Shown here one piece after another: positions 17,956 to 26,300 of a DNA stretch of 64,000 bases. The stretch comes from Candidatus Hydrogenedens sp. (lineage in GTDB: Bacteria; Hydrogenedentota; Hydrogenedentia; Hydrogenedentales; Hydrogenedentaceae): contig DAOSBX010000014.1 in assembly GCA_035361075.1 (NCBI GenBank), forward strand, positions 1 through 64,000. The letters are read 5' to 3'. How positions within the stretch are numbered: position 1 is the first letter of the stretch; the number at the start of each line of letters is the position of its first letter. Below the pieces are notes generated by a model. It saw only the letters and a list, made by a program, of their open reading frames with translations. It did not search any database and was not told the DNA's origin. The position numbers were made by a program, and so were the translations under genes.

Positions 17956-19362
17956 CTATATTAGAGGTGCGATGAGGAGACTGAGATTCTCGAGCCAGAT
18001 TTGATATGTATTGTCGGAGAGTGAGGATATCTTTTTTGAATTATTCATGAGTTGATAAGTCCAGCCTGCAACAGCATCAATTTCATTTGGGGAGTAGTGG
18101 AACAGTGCAATTTCAAAGTTGAGATACATACTGCGAATATCTAAATTGGGCGAACCAGTTACAGCAAGAAATCGGTCAAATACAAGTAATTTAGAGTGCA
18201 CCATGCCTTTCTCATAAAACCATATATTCGCACCGCTATCGAGGAGTTCGCGAAGGGCAGGACCACGAGCAAAATCGGCTACCCTGTGGTTGGAATGTTT
18301 GGGCATAATGATAGAAACATCTACTCCTGCTCGTGCTTGGAGGTTAAGTGCTTTTAAGATGGGTTCATCTGGGACGAAGTAGGGTGTAACAATCCAGATT
18401 CGTTCCTTTGCTTCCATACATGCGGTGAGTATGGCATCATATAGGGTGTCTTCGGAAACATCAGGACCGCTGGCGACAACTTGCACAAGCCCTGGAAGGG
18501 AGTGGGCATTCGTCTCGGTATTGAAAGAATCTGTTTTGGGTTCTGGCAGTTCTTTCTCTGTTGTGAAATACCAATCGCTACGAAATACTTGTTCAATATC
18601 GTAAATGGCTTCCCCTTTTAAGAAGACTGTATTATCCAGGAATCTTTTGGGCGAAGGCACAGGACCCATAAAATTATCCGAGAGATTCATCCCACCTATC
18701 ATGGCAATGGTTCCATCGACAATCACAATTTTTCGGTGATTGCGAAGGTTTGCAGACCATTTCCGTCGTAAGGGTAGAACGGGTAGAAAGAAACCCACTT
18801 CTCCACCTGATTGTATTAAGTGTGCAAGTGTTTTTTTTGTAACAGTTAGACATCCAAGGCTATCTAATAGCAAACATACTCGAATCCCTTGCTTGGCTTT
18901 TTCTGCTAATGCATTGATGATACTCAAACCTGTTTTATCCTTGCCCAAAATAAAGGTTGTGCAATAAATGTACTCTTTTGCTTCATTTATAATTTGTATC
19001 AATCTGTTATAGGCTTCAACACCATCAAACGAGAATAATACGGAATGTGTCCGTCGTATGGGAGGCATGCCAGATGATAAAAGGACTCGTTCTATTGGAT
19101 TTTTTATGGGTTGCTCAGGTTTTATGCTTGGGGTAGCATATAGAGGTTCTTTTCGATTAATCTTCTTGGCTATTTTTCTGCCTCCGAATATGAAATACAA
19201 AGGGACGCCGATATATGGAGCAAAGAGAATCGCTACAACCCATGATATAGCACCGCCAGGACGACGATGTTCGCTGACAATTTTAAGGATAAGGAACACC
19301 GCAAATAGAAACCCGACGACTGTAAAAAAATGTTCAACTAAGAGTTGATAGATAATAGTCAT
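17956..19362 (-). CDS. cls: Cardiolipin synthase (phospholipase D superfamily)
   Basis: A 468-residue membrane enzyme that joins two phosphatidylglycerols (or PG and another phospholipid) into cardiolipin. Two N-terminal helices (about 10-28 and 37-60) include the PLDc_N pattern IVSEHRRPGGAISWVVAILFAP. Both HKD catalytic motifs are complete: H209-x-K211-x4-D216 and H389-x-K391-x4-D396. Length and order match ClsA-type enzymes. It precedes no obvious operon partner; dsbD lies just upstream on the same strand with a 25-bp gap, so the two may be co-transcribed. Confidence 0.92.
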   Translation of the reverse strand: MTIIYQLLVEHFFTVVGFLFAVFLILKIVSEHRRPGGAISWVVAILFAPYIGVPLYFIFGGRKIAKKINRKEPLYATPSIKPEQPIKNPIERVLLSSGMPPIRRTHSVLFSFDGVEAYNRLIQIINEAKEYIYCTTFILGKDKTGLSIINALAEKAKQGIRVCLLLDSLGCLTVTKKTLAHLIQSGGEVGFFLPVLPLRRKWSANLRNHRKIVIVDGTIAMIGGMNLSDNFMGPVPSPKRFLDNTVFLKGEAIYDIEQVFRSDWYFTTEKELPEPKTDSFNTETNAHSLPGLVQVVASGPDVSEDTLYDAILTACMEAKERIWIVTPYFVPDEPILKALNLQARAGVDVSIIMPKHSNHRVADFARGPALRELLDSGANIWFYEKGMVHSKLLVFDRFLAVTGSPNLDIRSMYLNFEIALFHYSPNEIDAVAGWTYQLMNNSKKISSLSDNTYQIWLENLSLLIAPLI

Positions 19363-19387
19363 AGATTACATCGTAACAAATTGAATA

Positions 19388-21163
19388 TTATTTTTCTTTT
19401 GGTTTAAGTATGATAAATGTTGGTAGACCTAACACTTCAAAATGGTCGAGAACTTTTCGGGTTTCGGGTGCATCGGGGTTTTCTGCTTGGTATTTAATTT
19501 TGACAAAGTTGCTCAGCTTCTGTCGAACTGTTTCGTCAGGTAAAACAGTCTTATTCATGACAAGGCAATTTTTACACCATGTTGCCCAAAAGTCAATAAT
19601 AACAGGCTGGTTTGTTGTTTTTGCTTCGTTTAATCCTTCTGCTAATGAAGTACGCCAACCTTCTGTGATTTGTTCTGTCTGGATACTTCCTATGTTAAAC
19701 AATGAATAGGTTGTGTATCCATAATAACCTGCAAGACAAAGTAAGAACACACCAAAGGCGTATTTAACGTATTCCATCCATTTGCCAGGTTTGGGTAGAA
19801 GTGTCATACCCGCACCTAACACAGGCCAGGGCAAAGCCATTCCTACACCTAATAATAAAGGGAGGAAGAGAGCAGAAGAATAACCCTGACTATATAAATC
19901 CTGTGCTTGCAGTATTGTAGATATAACCACAGGAGCCACGCAAGCACCTGCTAATAATGCAGATACTCCGCCCATAAATAAGGCGACGAAGAAACTTCCC
20001 TTTGTGTTTCTGCGGGAGCCGAGATAGGATTGGAATCGTGAAAAATCGATGATAATAAAGTCAAACATGGCTAATGCTAATATAATGAATAATAATGTTA
20101 TCAAGCCATTGAACCAGTAGGTTGAGTTGATAGCACCAAATGTTTTGGAAATGCCTAAAACAACTGCAATACCTAACCCACCGTAGACAAGAGAGATTCC
20201 TAATCCATAGGCTAAACCGAGTAAAAACCCGCGTATGCGTGAGCCTGCCCGTGCTCCTGCACCAATAATCGCCAGATTTAATGGGATTACAGGTAATACA
20301 CACGGCGTAAGATTTAAAGCAAGTCCACCGATGAGGATGATAAATAGTAGGGAAATAATGCTACGATTGCCTTTTTTAGAGACTATGGTGGAGCCTTCTT
20401 GCTCAGTAGATTCTATAAATTGTATAAATTCATTTCGATTGGCGTAACCATCTAATCGGGATACGATATGAAAATCGTTTATAAGTTCTTCCCAGGTTCC
20501 TTGGTCAGAAACCATCGTGCTTTTGGGGGATGATGAAGTTTGGTCGGAAAATTTTTCTTGTTGGGCTGTTTCTTTTTCGGGAAGGGATTCTGCTTTGTCC
20601 CATTGTATAGATTTTATTTTTTGTTGTATGTTGTCGTTCGCTGGGATAGAATTATCACCTAAATTTAGGGATAATTTAACTGGGATAGACGTTGGAGGAA
20701 GACATTGTCGGTCATTACATGCTTGATATTTCAGGGAGCCTACTAATTCTATCAAATTACGGTTTTCAATATTCGGTAGAACTATGAGTTCGATACCAAT
20801 GAAGAAATCATTTTCAAATACAGATAATGGCTCTGATGAAAAGGATAAGTTCACTTCTTTAGAAGGAGGATATACTATTTTTATTAGTTGGATTGAAGGA
20901 TTTTCTTCAAACAGAAGTTCTGTGGGTATTAAAAATTCATCTAAAGGTTTATTACTATTAATATGCCATTCAGCTTCTAATTGAAATTGTATTGCTATTT
21001 TAACAGGGAGTTCTGGTTTTATGGTGTCATATTCTGCAAAGACGTTATAACTTATTTGAGGTTCTTTAGAAGGTTTTTGCCATTGAGCCATTGTATTTAT
21101 AGTAATAGAAGATAGGAAAACAGATATAAAAATAGTAATAAAATAGAATTTTGTTTTCTTCAT
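19388..21163 (-). CDS. dsbD: Thiol:disulfide interchange protein DsbD
   Basis: A 591-residue inner-membrane protein that passes electrons from cytoplasmic thioredoxin to the periplasm. A signal peptide (1-26) is followed by the nDsbD domain with its cysteine pair C149/C154 (YQACNDRQC), a membrane domain of about eight helices (265-485) with C288 (LTPCVLP) and C408 (AGACVAP), and a C-terminal thioredoxin domain with C530-KN-C533 (WATWCKNC). All three redox pairs are therefore intact. Between nDsbD and the membrane part lies a Ser/Gln/Glu-rich linker (about 170-255). AAAGGA precedes the ATG. It keeps cytochrome-c biogenesis or DsbC-like proteins reduced. Confidence 0.93.
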   Translation of the reverse strand: MKKTKFYFITIFISVFLSSITINTMAQWQKPSKEPQISYNVFAEYDTIKPELPVKIAIQFQLEAEWHINSNKPLDEFLIPTELLFEENPSIQLIKIVYPPSKEVNLSFSSEPLSVFENDFFIGIELIVLPNIENRNLIELVGSLKYQACNDRQCLPPTSIPVKLSLNLGDNSIPANDNIQQKIKSIQWDKAESLPEKETAQQEKFSDQTSSSPKSTMVSDQGTWEELINDFHIVSRLDGYANRNEFIQFIESTEQEGSTIVSKKGNRSIISLLFIILIGGLALNLTPCVLPVIPLNLAIIGAGARAGSRIRGFLLGLAYGLGISLVYGGLGIAVVLGISKTFGAINSTYWFNGLITLLFIILALAMFDFIIIDFSRFQSYLGSRRNTKGSFFVALFMGGVSALLAGACVAPVVISTILQAQDLYSQGYSSALFLPLLLGVGMALPWPVLGAGMTLLPKPGKWMEYVKYAFGVFLLCLAGYYGYTTYSLFNIGSIQTEQITEGWRTSLAEGLNEAKTTNQPVIIDFWATWCKNCLVMNKTVLPDETVRQKLSNFVKIKYQAENPDAPETRKVLDHFEVLGLPTFIILKPKEK

Positions 21164-21325
21164 AATATGTCCTTTTACTAAAACAATTTTATATAATTAA
21201 GGTATTCTATTGTTCTTAAAATAAATAAGTAAAACAAAATGTGATTAATATGGGTCTAAAATCCAATCATAATTTTAACGAAAATAGAACCAAAATTATT
21301 CTAACATAATATAAGGAGTATCTAT

Positions 21326-22303
21326 ATGAGAAACAAAGTTTTGTTTTTTATTATGTGTTTAACAATCACCGTTTCTGTTTGTGCTCAGGACCAACCAAAG
21401 AAAATTCCTTTGGTTGAACGATTGGGATTTCCACCTAACGCAAAAGTATTGATTATTAATGCGGATGATTTCGGAATGAATCATGCAACCAATATGGCGA
21501 CGATTCGGGCTTTGAGAGTGGGTGGTGTTACTTCATCAACTGTGATGGTCCCCTGTCCATGGTTTCCAGAAGCGGTGAGTTTAATCAAGGAAAATCCAAA
21601 AGCCAGCGTAGGTGTGCATACGACATTAACCAGTGAATGGGGAAAATATAAATGGGGTCCTGTATTGGGAAGGACTGCGGTTCCAAGTTTATGTGATGAG
21701 ATGGGCTACTTCTATGCAGATGTGCCCTTTGTGTATTTAAATGCAAAACCTGAAGAAGCAGAGAAAGAAGTTCGAGCACAGATAGATAAGGCTTTATCCG
21801 CGGGGATTGATGTAACACATATTGATTCTCATATGGGCACATTACAATATGCACCAGGGTACCACGAAATATATATCAAAATTGCAAAAGATTATAATTT
21901 GCCCTGTCGTATGGCAGGTCGTGAATTAATGAAAAAATACGGTGGTGAGTATTTAATAGATAAAGCAGATGAATTAGGTGTTTTACATCCCGATGAACTA
22001 TTTATGGATGACCCACCAACGATTGAAGCAACTGAAAGTTGGTGGAAAGAACGATTAGCACAAATTCCTGAAGGCAAAGTATCTGAAATTTATATTCATT
22101 GTGGTGAATTGACCCCTGAAATGAAGGCTACTACAGGTTCCGCAGGTCGCAGAACAGCGGACACAGAATTCTTCTGCAAACCAGAAACACGGGAGTACAT
22201 CAAATCGCTTGGAATAGAATTGATAAGTTATAAAGAATTGCGTTACCTCCAACGGGAAGGAAAACCCATGCCTCGTGTTCAATACGGCTGGGCAACAGAA
22301 TAG
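21326..22303 (+). CDS. Exported YdjC/ChbG-like carbohydrate deacetylase
   Basis: A 325-residue protein with a signal peptide (1-20, ending SVCAQ) and a YdjC/ChbG-type deacetylase domain. INADDFGMNHATN (44-56) carries the metal aspartate and the catalytic Asp pair; GVHTTLTSEW and VTHIDSHMGT supply further metal-binding histidines, as in ChbG, which removes an acetyl group from chito-oligosaccharides. Export is unusual compared with cytoplasmic ChbG and suggests action in the periplasm on chitin fragments or another acetylated sugar. AAGGAG precedes the ATG. A strong terminator follows at 22332. Confidence 0.82.
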   Translation: MRNKVLFFIMCLTITVSVCAQDQPKKIPLVERLGFPPNAKVLIINADDFGMNHATNMATIRALRVGGVTSSTVMVPCPWFPEAVSLIKENPKASVGVHTTLTSEWGKYKWGPVLGRTAVPSLCDEMGYFYADVPFVYLNAKPEEAEKEVRAQIDKALSAGIDVTHIDSHMGTLQYAPGYHEIYIKIAKDYNLPCRMAGRELMKKYGGEYLIDKADELGVLHPDELFMDDPPTIEATESWWKERLAQIPEGKVSEIYIHCGELTPEMKATTGSAGRRTADTEFFCKPETREYIKSLGIELISYKELRYLQREGKPMPRVQYGWATE

Positions 22304-22331
22304 AGAAAAATAAAAAGGGAATATATTTTTG

Positions 22332-22371
22332 TAGGTCCTATAGTCCTATATTTAATAGGACCTATTTTTTT
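22332..22371 (+). terminator. Rho-independent terminator after the YdjC-like gene
   Basis: A perfect 10-bp stem, TAGGTCCTAT (22332-22341) with ATAGGACCTA (22355-22364), and a 13-base loop are followed by seven T residues. It ends the transcript of the deacetylase gene. Confidence 0.85.
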
Positions 22372-22478
22372 GAATTTAAGCAAAAAACTAAGTAGTTATT
22401 ATAAAATTGCTAAAATCTTTGAGAAAGAAATCTATAATATTAAAAATAGGAGGTATTTTTTGGTAGTTAGTAATTAAT

Positions 22479-22507
22479 TTGCATTTTCAATTTGCAGATA
22501 GTATTAT
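22479..22507 (+). promoter_or_regulatory. Candidate sigma-70-type promoter for the beta-oxidation operon
   Basis: TTGCAT (22479-22484), a 17-base spacer, and TATTAT (22502-22507) make a reasonable -35/-10 pair about 85 bases before the start of the fused beta-oxidation gene, in an intergenic region just after a terminator. Not tested; AT-rich DNA yields such matches by chance. Confidence 0.4.
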
Positions 22508-22593
22508 AAATGTTGTATAACGAACGGTAAGTATAGATAACATTATGTTGTTTGTAAATTAACATTTAACCTTGTCAGAGGAGAATGAAACTC

Positions 22594-24993
22594 ATGAGGG
22601 AAATTCGAAAGGCAGCAGTTTTAGGCTCTGGCGTAATGGGTGCAGCAATTGCGGCACACCTTGCCAACTGTGGAGTTCCCAGTATTATGCTGGATATTGT
22701 AACTCCCAACCTCTCTGAGGATGAGAAAAAGAATCCAAAGAAACGTAATGCGCTGGTCGAGGGTAACAAGGCAAATCTGCTTAAAGCGAAACCGTCACCT
22801 CTTTACAGTAAAAGTTATCTGAACATGATAGAGACAGGTAACTTTGAGGATGACATGCACAAGATAGCAGATTGTGACTGGATTATCGAAGTAGTGATGG
22901 AAAACCTGGATATCAAAAAGCAGGTATATGCACAGGTGGCTCAACATCGTAAGCCTGGAAGTATTGTTACGTCAAACACCAGCGGTATCCCAATTCGTGC
23001 TATGGCAAAAGATATGCCGAAAGAAATGAGCCAGCATTTTATGGGTACCCACTTTTTCAATCCACCTCGTTATTTAAGATTATTAGAGTTGATTCCGGGA
23101 CCGGATACACTCCCTGAGGTGATTGAGACCATGGCATGGTTTGGCGAAAATGTATTAGGCAAAGGTATTGTTTATGCAAAAGATACGCCAAACTTTATTG
23201 CCAATCGTATTCTAACCTTTACAATGTCGTGGATACTCCATGAAATGACGAAGGAAGGTTTAACGGTTGAAGAGATTGATGCTCTTACAGGACCTGCAAT
23301 TGGACATGCCAGTTCTGCGACCTTCCGTACCGCAGATTTAGTTGGTCTGGATACATTCGTTAAGGTTGTAAAGAATGTATACGATGGCTGTCCGGATGAT
23401 GAGTGCAGGGATTACTTTAAGATGCCCGATTGGGTAGAGAAGATGGTAGAGAAAAAACTGTGGGGGAATAAAACAGGTAGTGGGTTCTATAAGAAGACAG
23501 ATAAGAAAGATGAAAAGGGTAAAGCAATTGTTCAAGCAATTGACCCTGCCACAGTAGAATATCGTGACCCGATAAAAGCAAAGTTTGAATGCACAGGTGC
23601 AGTCCGTAGTATTGAAGATCTTGCGGAAAAATTGAAGGTAATGCATTTCAGCGAAGATAAAGGTTCTAAATTTGTATTTAAGATGTTTGCTAATGTTGCT
23701 AAATATGCAGGGAATCGTATCCCTGAAATTTCGGATGATATAGTTAACATTGATAATGCAGTAAAGTGGGGATTTGCGTGGGAAGCAGGCATCTTTGAAA
23801 CCTGGGATTTGTTAGGTTTTGACGAAGTTTGCAAGCGAATGAAAGATGAAGGGTTTGAATTACCAGCCATTGCAAAAGCAGTAATAGAAGCAGGTGGCAA
23901 ATCCTTCTATAAAACAGAAAATGGTGTTGAGTATTACTTTGATGTGGCTTCGAAATCTTATAAGCCAGTACCCAAGAACCCGAAAGAGATTCGTTTGGCA
24001 TCTGTCAAAGCACAGCCCAATAAAGAGATTGATAGAAACGACAGTGCCAGTTTGATTGACATTGGTGATGGAATTATTTGCTGTGAATTTCATTGCAAGA
24101 TGAATGCAGTGGATGCAGATATTGTTACCATGTTGAGTAAAGGAGTAGACCTTCTGGAAGAAGGTAAATATGAGGGTATGGTTGTAGCAAACCAAGGACC
24201 GCATTTCAGTGCTGGTGCTAATCTGTTCCTGATTTTAGGGCAAATCATGCAACAGGATTGGAACGCTATTGAAGCAATGGTACGTGGTTTGCAGGGAGCC
24301 AATATGCGGATGAAATATTGTTCTAAGCCAGTGGTTATAGCACCGCATCATTATACCTTCGGTGGCGGACTTGAAATCTGTATGCATGGTGCAAAATGTG
24401 TGATTGCAGGGGAAACCTATGCAGGATTGGTAGAAGCTGGCGTTGGTGTTATTCCCGCAGGTGGCGGAACAAAAGAAATGACGGTTCGGGCTTTAGAATT
24501 AATACCTGAAGGAGTAAGTGCAGATCCATTCCCATTTATTCGCCGTTCCTTTGAAGATATTGCTATGGCGAAGGTCGGCACCAGTGGTGCTGAGGTTGTT
24601 GAATTAGGTTACTTAAGACCTACCGATATAATTGAACCGAATTTTGAACTTCAAGTGGGCAGGGCAAAGAATGTATGCTTGAGCTTGATACAAGCAGGCT
24701 ATCGTCCTCCACGTCCACCAAGATTATGGGCATTAGGTGAAACTCCACGTGCAGCATTTGAAGCGGCGGTATGGGGAATGAAAGAAGCTGGATTTGCATC
24801 AGAGCACGATATGCTAATCGCAACCAAGGTGGCTTATATCCTGACTGGTGGCGATCGTGCGGAAGGAACACCAATCACCGAACAAGACCTGCTTGATTTG
24901 GAATGTGAAGCCTTCTGCAGTCTTTGCGGAACAGAAAAAACACAACAAAGAATTCAACACATGTTAACCACAGGTAAACCATTGCGGAATTAA
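22594..24993 (+). CDS. fadN: Bifunctional 3-hydroxyacyl-CoA dehydrogenase / enoyl-CoA hydratase (FadN-like)
   Basis: A 799-residue beta-oxidation enzyme with the domain order of Bacillus FadN: dehydrogenase first, hydratase last. GSGVMGAAIAAHLA (about 11-24) binds NAD; SNTSGIPI and HFMGTHFFNPP mark the dehydrogenase active site. A second dehydrogenase C-terminal domain lies near 370-450. From about 475 a crotonase domain shows HFSAGANLFL and FGGGLEICMHG, which form the oxyanion pocket, and VGVIPAGGGTKEM. I use the ATG at 22594, ten bases after GGAG; an ATG three codons earlier is only one base from that site. The thiolase gene follows after 26 bp, so both are one operon for fatty-acyl-CoA breakdown. 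Confidence 0.92.
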   Translation: MREIRKAAVLGSGVMGAAIAAHLANCGVPSIMLDIVTPNLSEDEKKNPKKRNALVEGNKANLLKAKPSPLYSKSYLNMIETGNFEDDMHKIADCDWIIEVVMENLDIKKQVYAQVAQHRKPGSIVTSNTSGIPIRAMAKDMPKEMSQHFMGTHFFNPPRYLRLLELIPGPDTLPEVIETMAWFGENVLGKGIVYAKDTPNFIANRILTFTMSWILHEMTKEGLTVEEIDALTGPAIGHASSATFRTADLVGLDTFVKVVKNVYDGCPDDECRDYFKMPDWVEKMVEKKLWGNKTGSGFYKKTDKKDEKGKAIVQAIDPATVEYRDPIKAKFECTGAVRSIEDLAEKLKVMHFSEDKGSKFVFKMFANVAKYAGNRIPEISDDIVNIDNAVKWGFAWEAGIFETWDLLGFDEVCKRMKDEGFELPAIAKAVIEAGGKSFYKTENGVEYYFDVASKSYKPVPKNPKEIRLASVKAQPNKEIDRNDSASLIDIGDGIICCEFHCKMNAVDADIVTMLSKGVDLLEEGKYEGMVVANQGPHFSAGANLFLILGQIMQQDWNAIEAMVRGLQGANMRMKYCSKPVVIAPHHYTFGGGLEICMHGAKCVIAGETYAGLVEAGVGVIPAGGGTKEMTVRALELIPEGVSADPFPFIRRSFEDIAMAKVGTSGAEVVELGYLRPTDIIEPNFELQVGRAKNVCLSLIQAGYRPPRPPRLWALGETPRAAFEAAVWGMKEAGFASEHDMLIATKVAYILTGGDRAEGTPITEQDLLDLECEAFCSLCGTEKTQQRIQHMLTTGKPLRN

Positions 24994-25019
24994 CCTTAAA
25001 GTTGTAAGGAGGATTATAT

Positions 25020-26186
25020 ATGGAAAAAGCATATATTGTAGCAGCATGTAGAACTGCGGTAGGTAAGTCCAAAAAAGGAAGTGCCATCGCACATGTCCGC
25101 CCAGATGATTTATTAGCGGCAGTATTAAAAGAGGTCGTGAAACGGTCAGGTATACCTGCCGAGCGATTTCAGGATTGTATTATCGGTTGTGCGTTCCCAG
25201 AGGCAGAAGCAGGGATGAATGTCGGTCGTATTGGCTTGTTAATTGCTGGTTTACCAGATACTATCGCAGGTGAAACTGTAAATCGGTTTTGTTCATCAGG
25301 TCTGGATACGATGGCTATTCTTTCTTCGAAAATTGAATGTGACATGTTAGATGTCGGTATTGCAGGTGGTGTCGAAAGTATGAGTGTTATCCCAATGGGC
25401 GGTAACAAAACGTGTCCAAATCCACGCCTGATTCGTGAAAATCCTCGTGCCTATACATCTATGGGACAATGTGCTGATAATGTTGCTAATGATTTTGGTA
25501 TTACACGCGAAGAATGTGACCAATGGGCACTTCGTAGTAACCAATTAGCATCAAAGGCTATTAAGGAAGGAAAATTTAAGGAAGAAATTGTCCCGATAGA
25601 AGTGAAAGGTCTGGATGGAAAAACCTTCATATTCGATACTGATGAAGGTCCACGACCGGATACAACGCTTGAAGGGTTAGCCAAATTGAAACTCGCATTT
25701 CAGGGTCCCGCAGGTAAAGGTGTAACAACAGCAGGAAATGCAAGCCAAACCAGTTGCGGTGCCGCTGCGACAGTTATTGTGAGTGAGGATATTGTAAAAG
25801 AGTTCAACTTGAAACCGTTGGCACGGTTAAGGGGATACGCAGTTGGCGCTGGGGACCCGGGATACTTAGGACCTGCTCAAATTCCTGCTATTCAAGAAGC
25901 ATGTCGTCAGGCAGGAATTACATTGGAAGACATTGGTTTGATTGAATGTAATGAAGCGTTTGCTTCACAAACGCTGTATGTAATCAAAACTCTGGGCTTA
26001 AACCCAGACATCGTAAATGTTAATGGTGGTGCCATTGCTCTTGGACATCCCTTAGGTTGCACTGGTGCAAAACTCGCATGCACACTGATATATGAAATGA
26101 GACGCCGTGGTGTAAAATGGGGTCTCGAGACTATGTGTATTGGTGGTGGTATGGGTGGTGCCGGTGTTTTCGAACTCTGTGAATAA
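25020..26186 (+). CDS. fadA: Acetyl-CoA C-acyltransferase (3-ketoacyl-CoA thiolase)
   Basis: A 388-residue thiolase, normal length. Catalytic residues are the acyl-accepting Cys91 (NRFCSSGLDT), His343 (GGAIALGHPLGCTG) and Cys373 (MCIGGGMGG); NEAF at 311-314 is the further signature. It cleaves 3-ketoacyl-CoA to acetyl-CoA and a shortened acyl-CoA. AAGGAGG lies before the ATG. It is the second gene of the fadN-fadA operon and is followed by a clear terminator. A biosynthetic acetoacetyl-CoA thiolase is unlikely given the partner. Confidence 0.94.
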   Translation: MEKAYIVAACRTAVGKSKKGSAIAHVRPDDLLAAVLKEVVKRSGIPAERFQDCIIGCAFPEAEAGMNVGRIGLLIAGLPDTIAGETVNRFCSSGLDTMAILSSKIECDMLDVGIAGGVESMSVIPMGGNKTCPNPRLIRENPRAYTSMGQCADNVANDFGITREECDQWALRSNQLASKAIKEGKFKEEIVPIEVKGLDGKTFIFDTDEGPRPDTTLEGLAKLKLAFQGPAGKGVTTAGNASQTSCGAAATVIVSEDIVKEFNLKPLARLRGYAVGAGDPGYLGPAQIPAIQEACRQAGITLEDIGLIECNEAFASQTLYVIKTLGLNPDIVNVNGGAIALGHPLGCTGAKLACTLIYEMRRRGVKWGLETMCIGGGMGGAGVFELCE

Positions 26187-26213
26187 TCAATAAAATCAAT
26201 TCCTTGATTGCCT

Positions 26214-26255
26214 TCAACCTTTGCCTCATAGTACGGGGCAAAGGTTGATTTTTTT
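26214..26255 (+). terminator. Rho-independent terminator of the fadN-fadA operon
   Basis: A perfect 12-bp stem, TCAACCTTTGCC (26214-26225) with GGCAAAGGTTGA (26237-26248), and an 11-base loop are followed by seven T residues. Minisatellite array B begins right at the end of the T-run. Confidence 0.92.
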
Positions 26256-26297
26256 GGACGGGTTGGACAAGTCAGACAAGGCGGACAAGTCAGATTC
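26253..26297. repeat. 9-bp minisatellite array B (GTCRGACNN), five units
   Basis: Units TTTGGACGG, GTTGGACAA, GTCAGACAA, GGCGGACAA, GTCAGATTC run from the T-run of the fadA terminator to four bases before the stop codon of the convergent SGNH/TPR gene. It is entirely non-coding here. Confidence 0.88.
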
Positions 26298-26300
26298 TCC

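Noticed and set aside
17782..17964. Alternative plus-strand frame overlapping the lipoprotein tail
   Set aside because: The frame is generated by the Asn/Gly/Arg repeat in another register and runs past the lipoprotein stop without its own ribosome-binding site.
23338..24302. Several minus-strand frames of 70-122 codons
   Set aside because: All lie opposite the strongly supported fadN coding region and show no start signals or recognisable domains.
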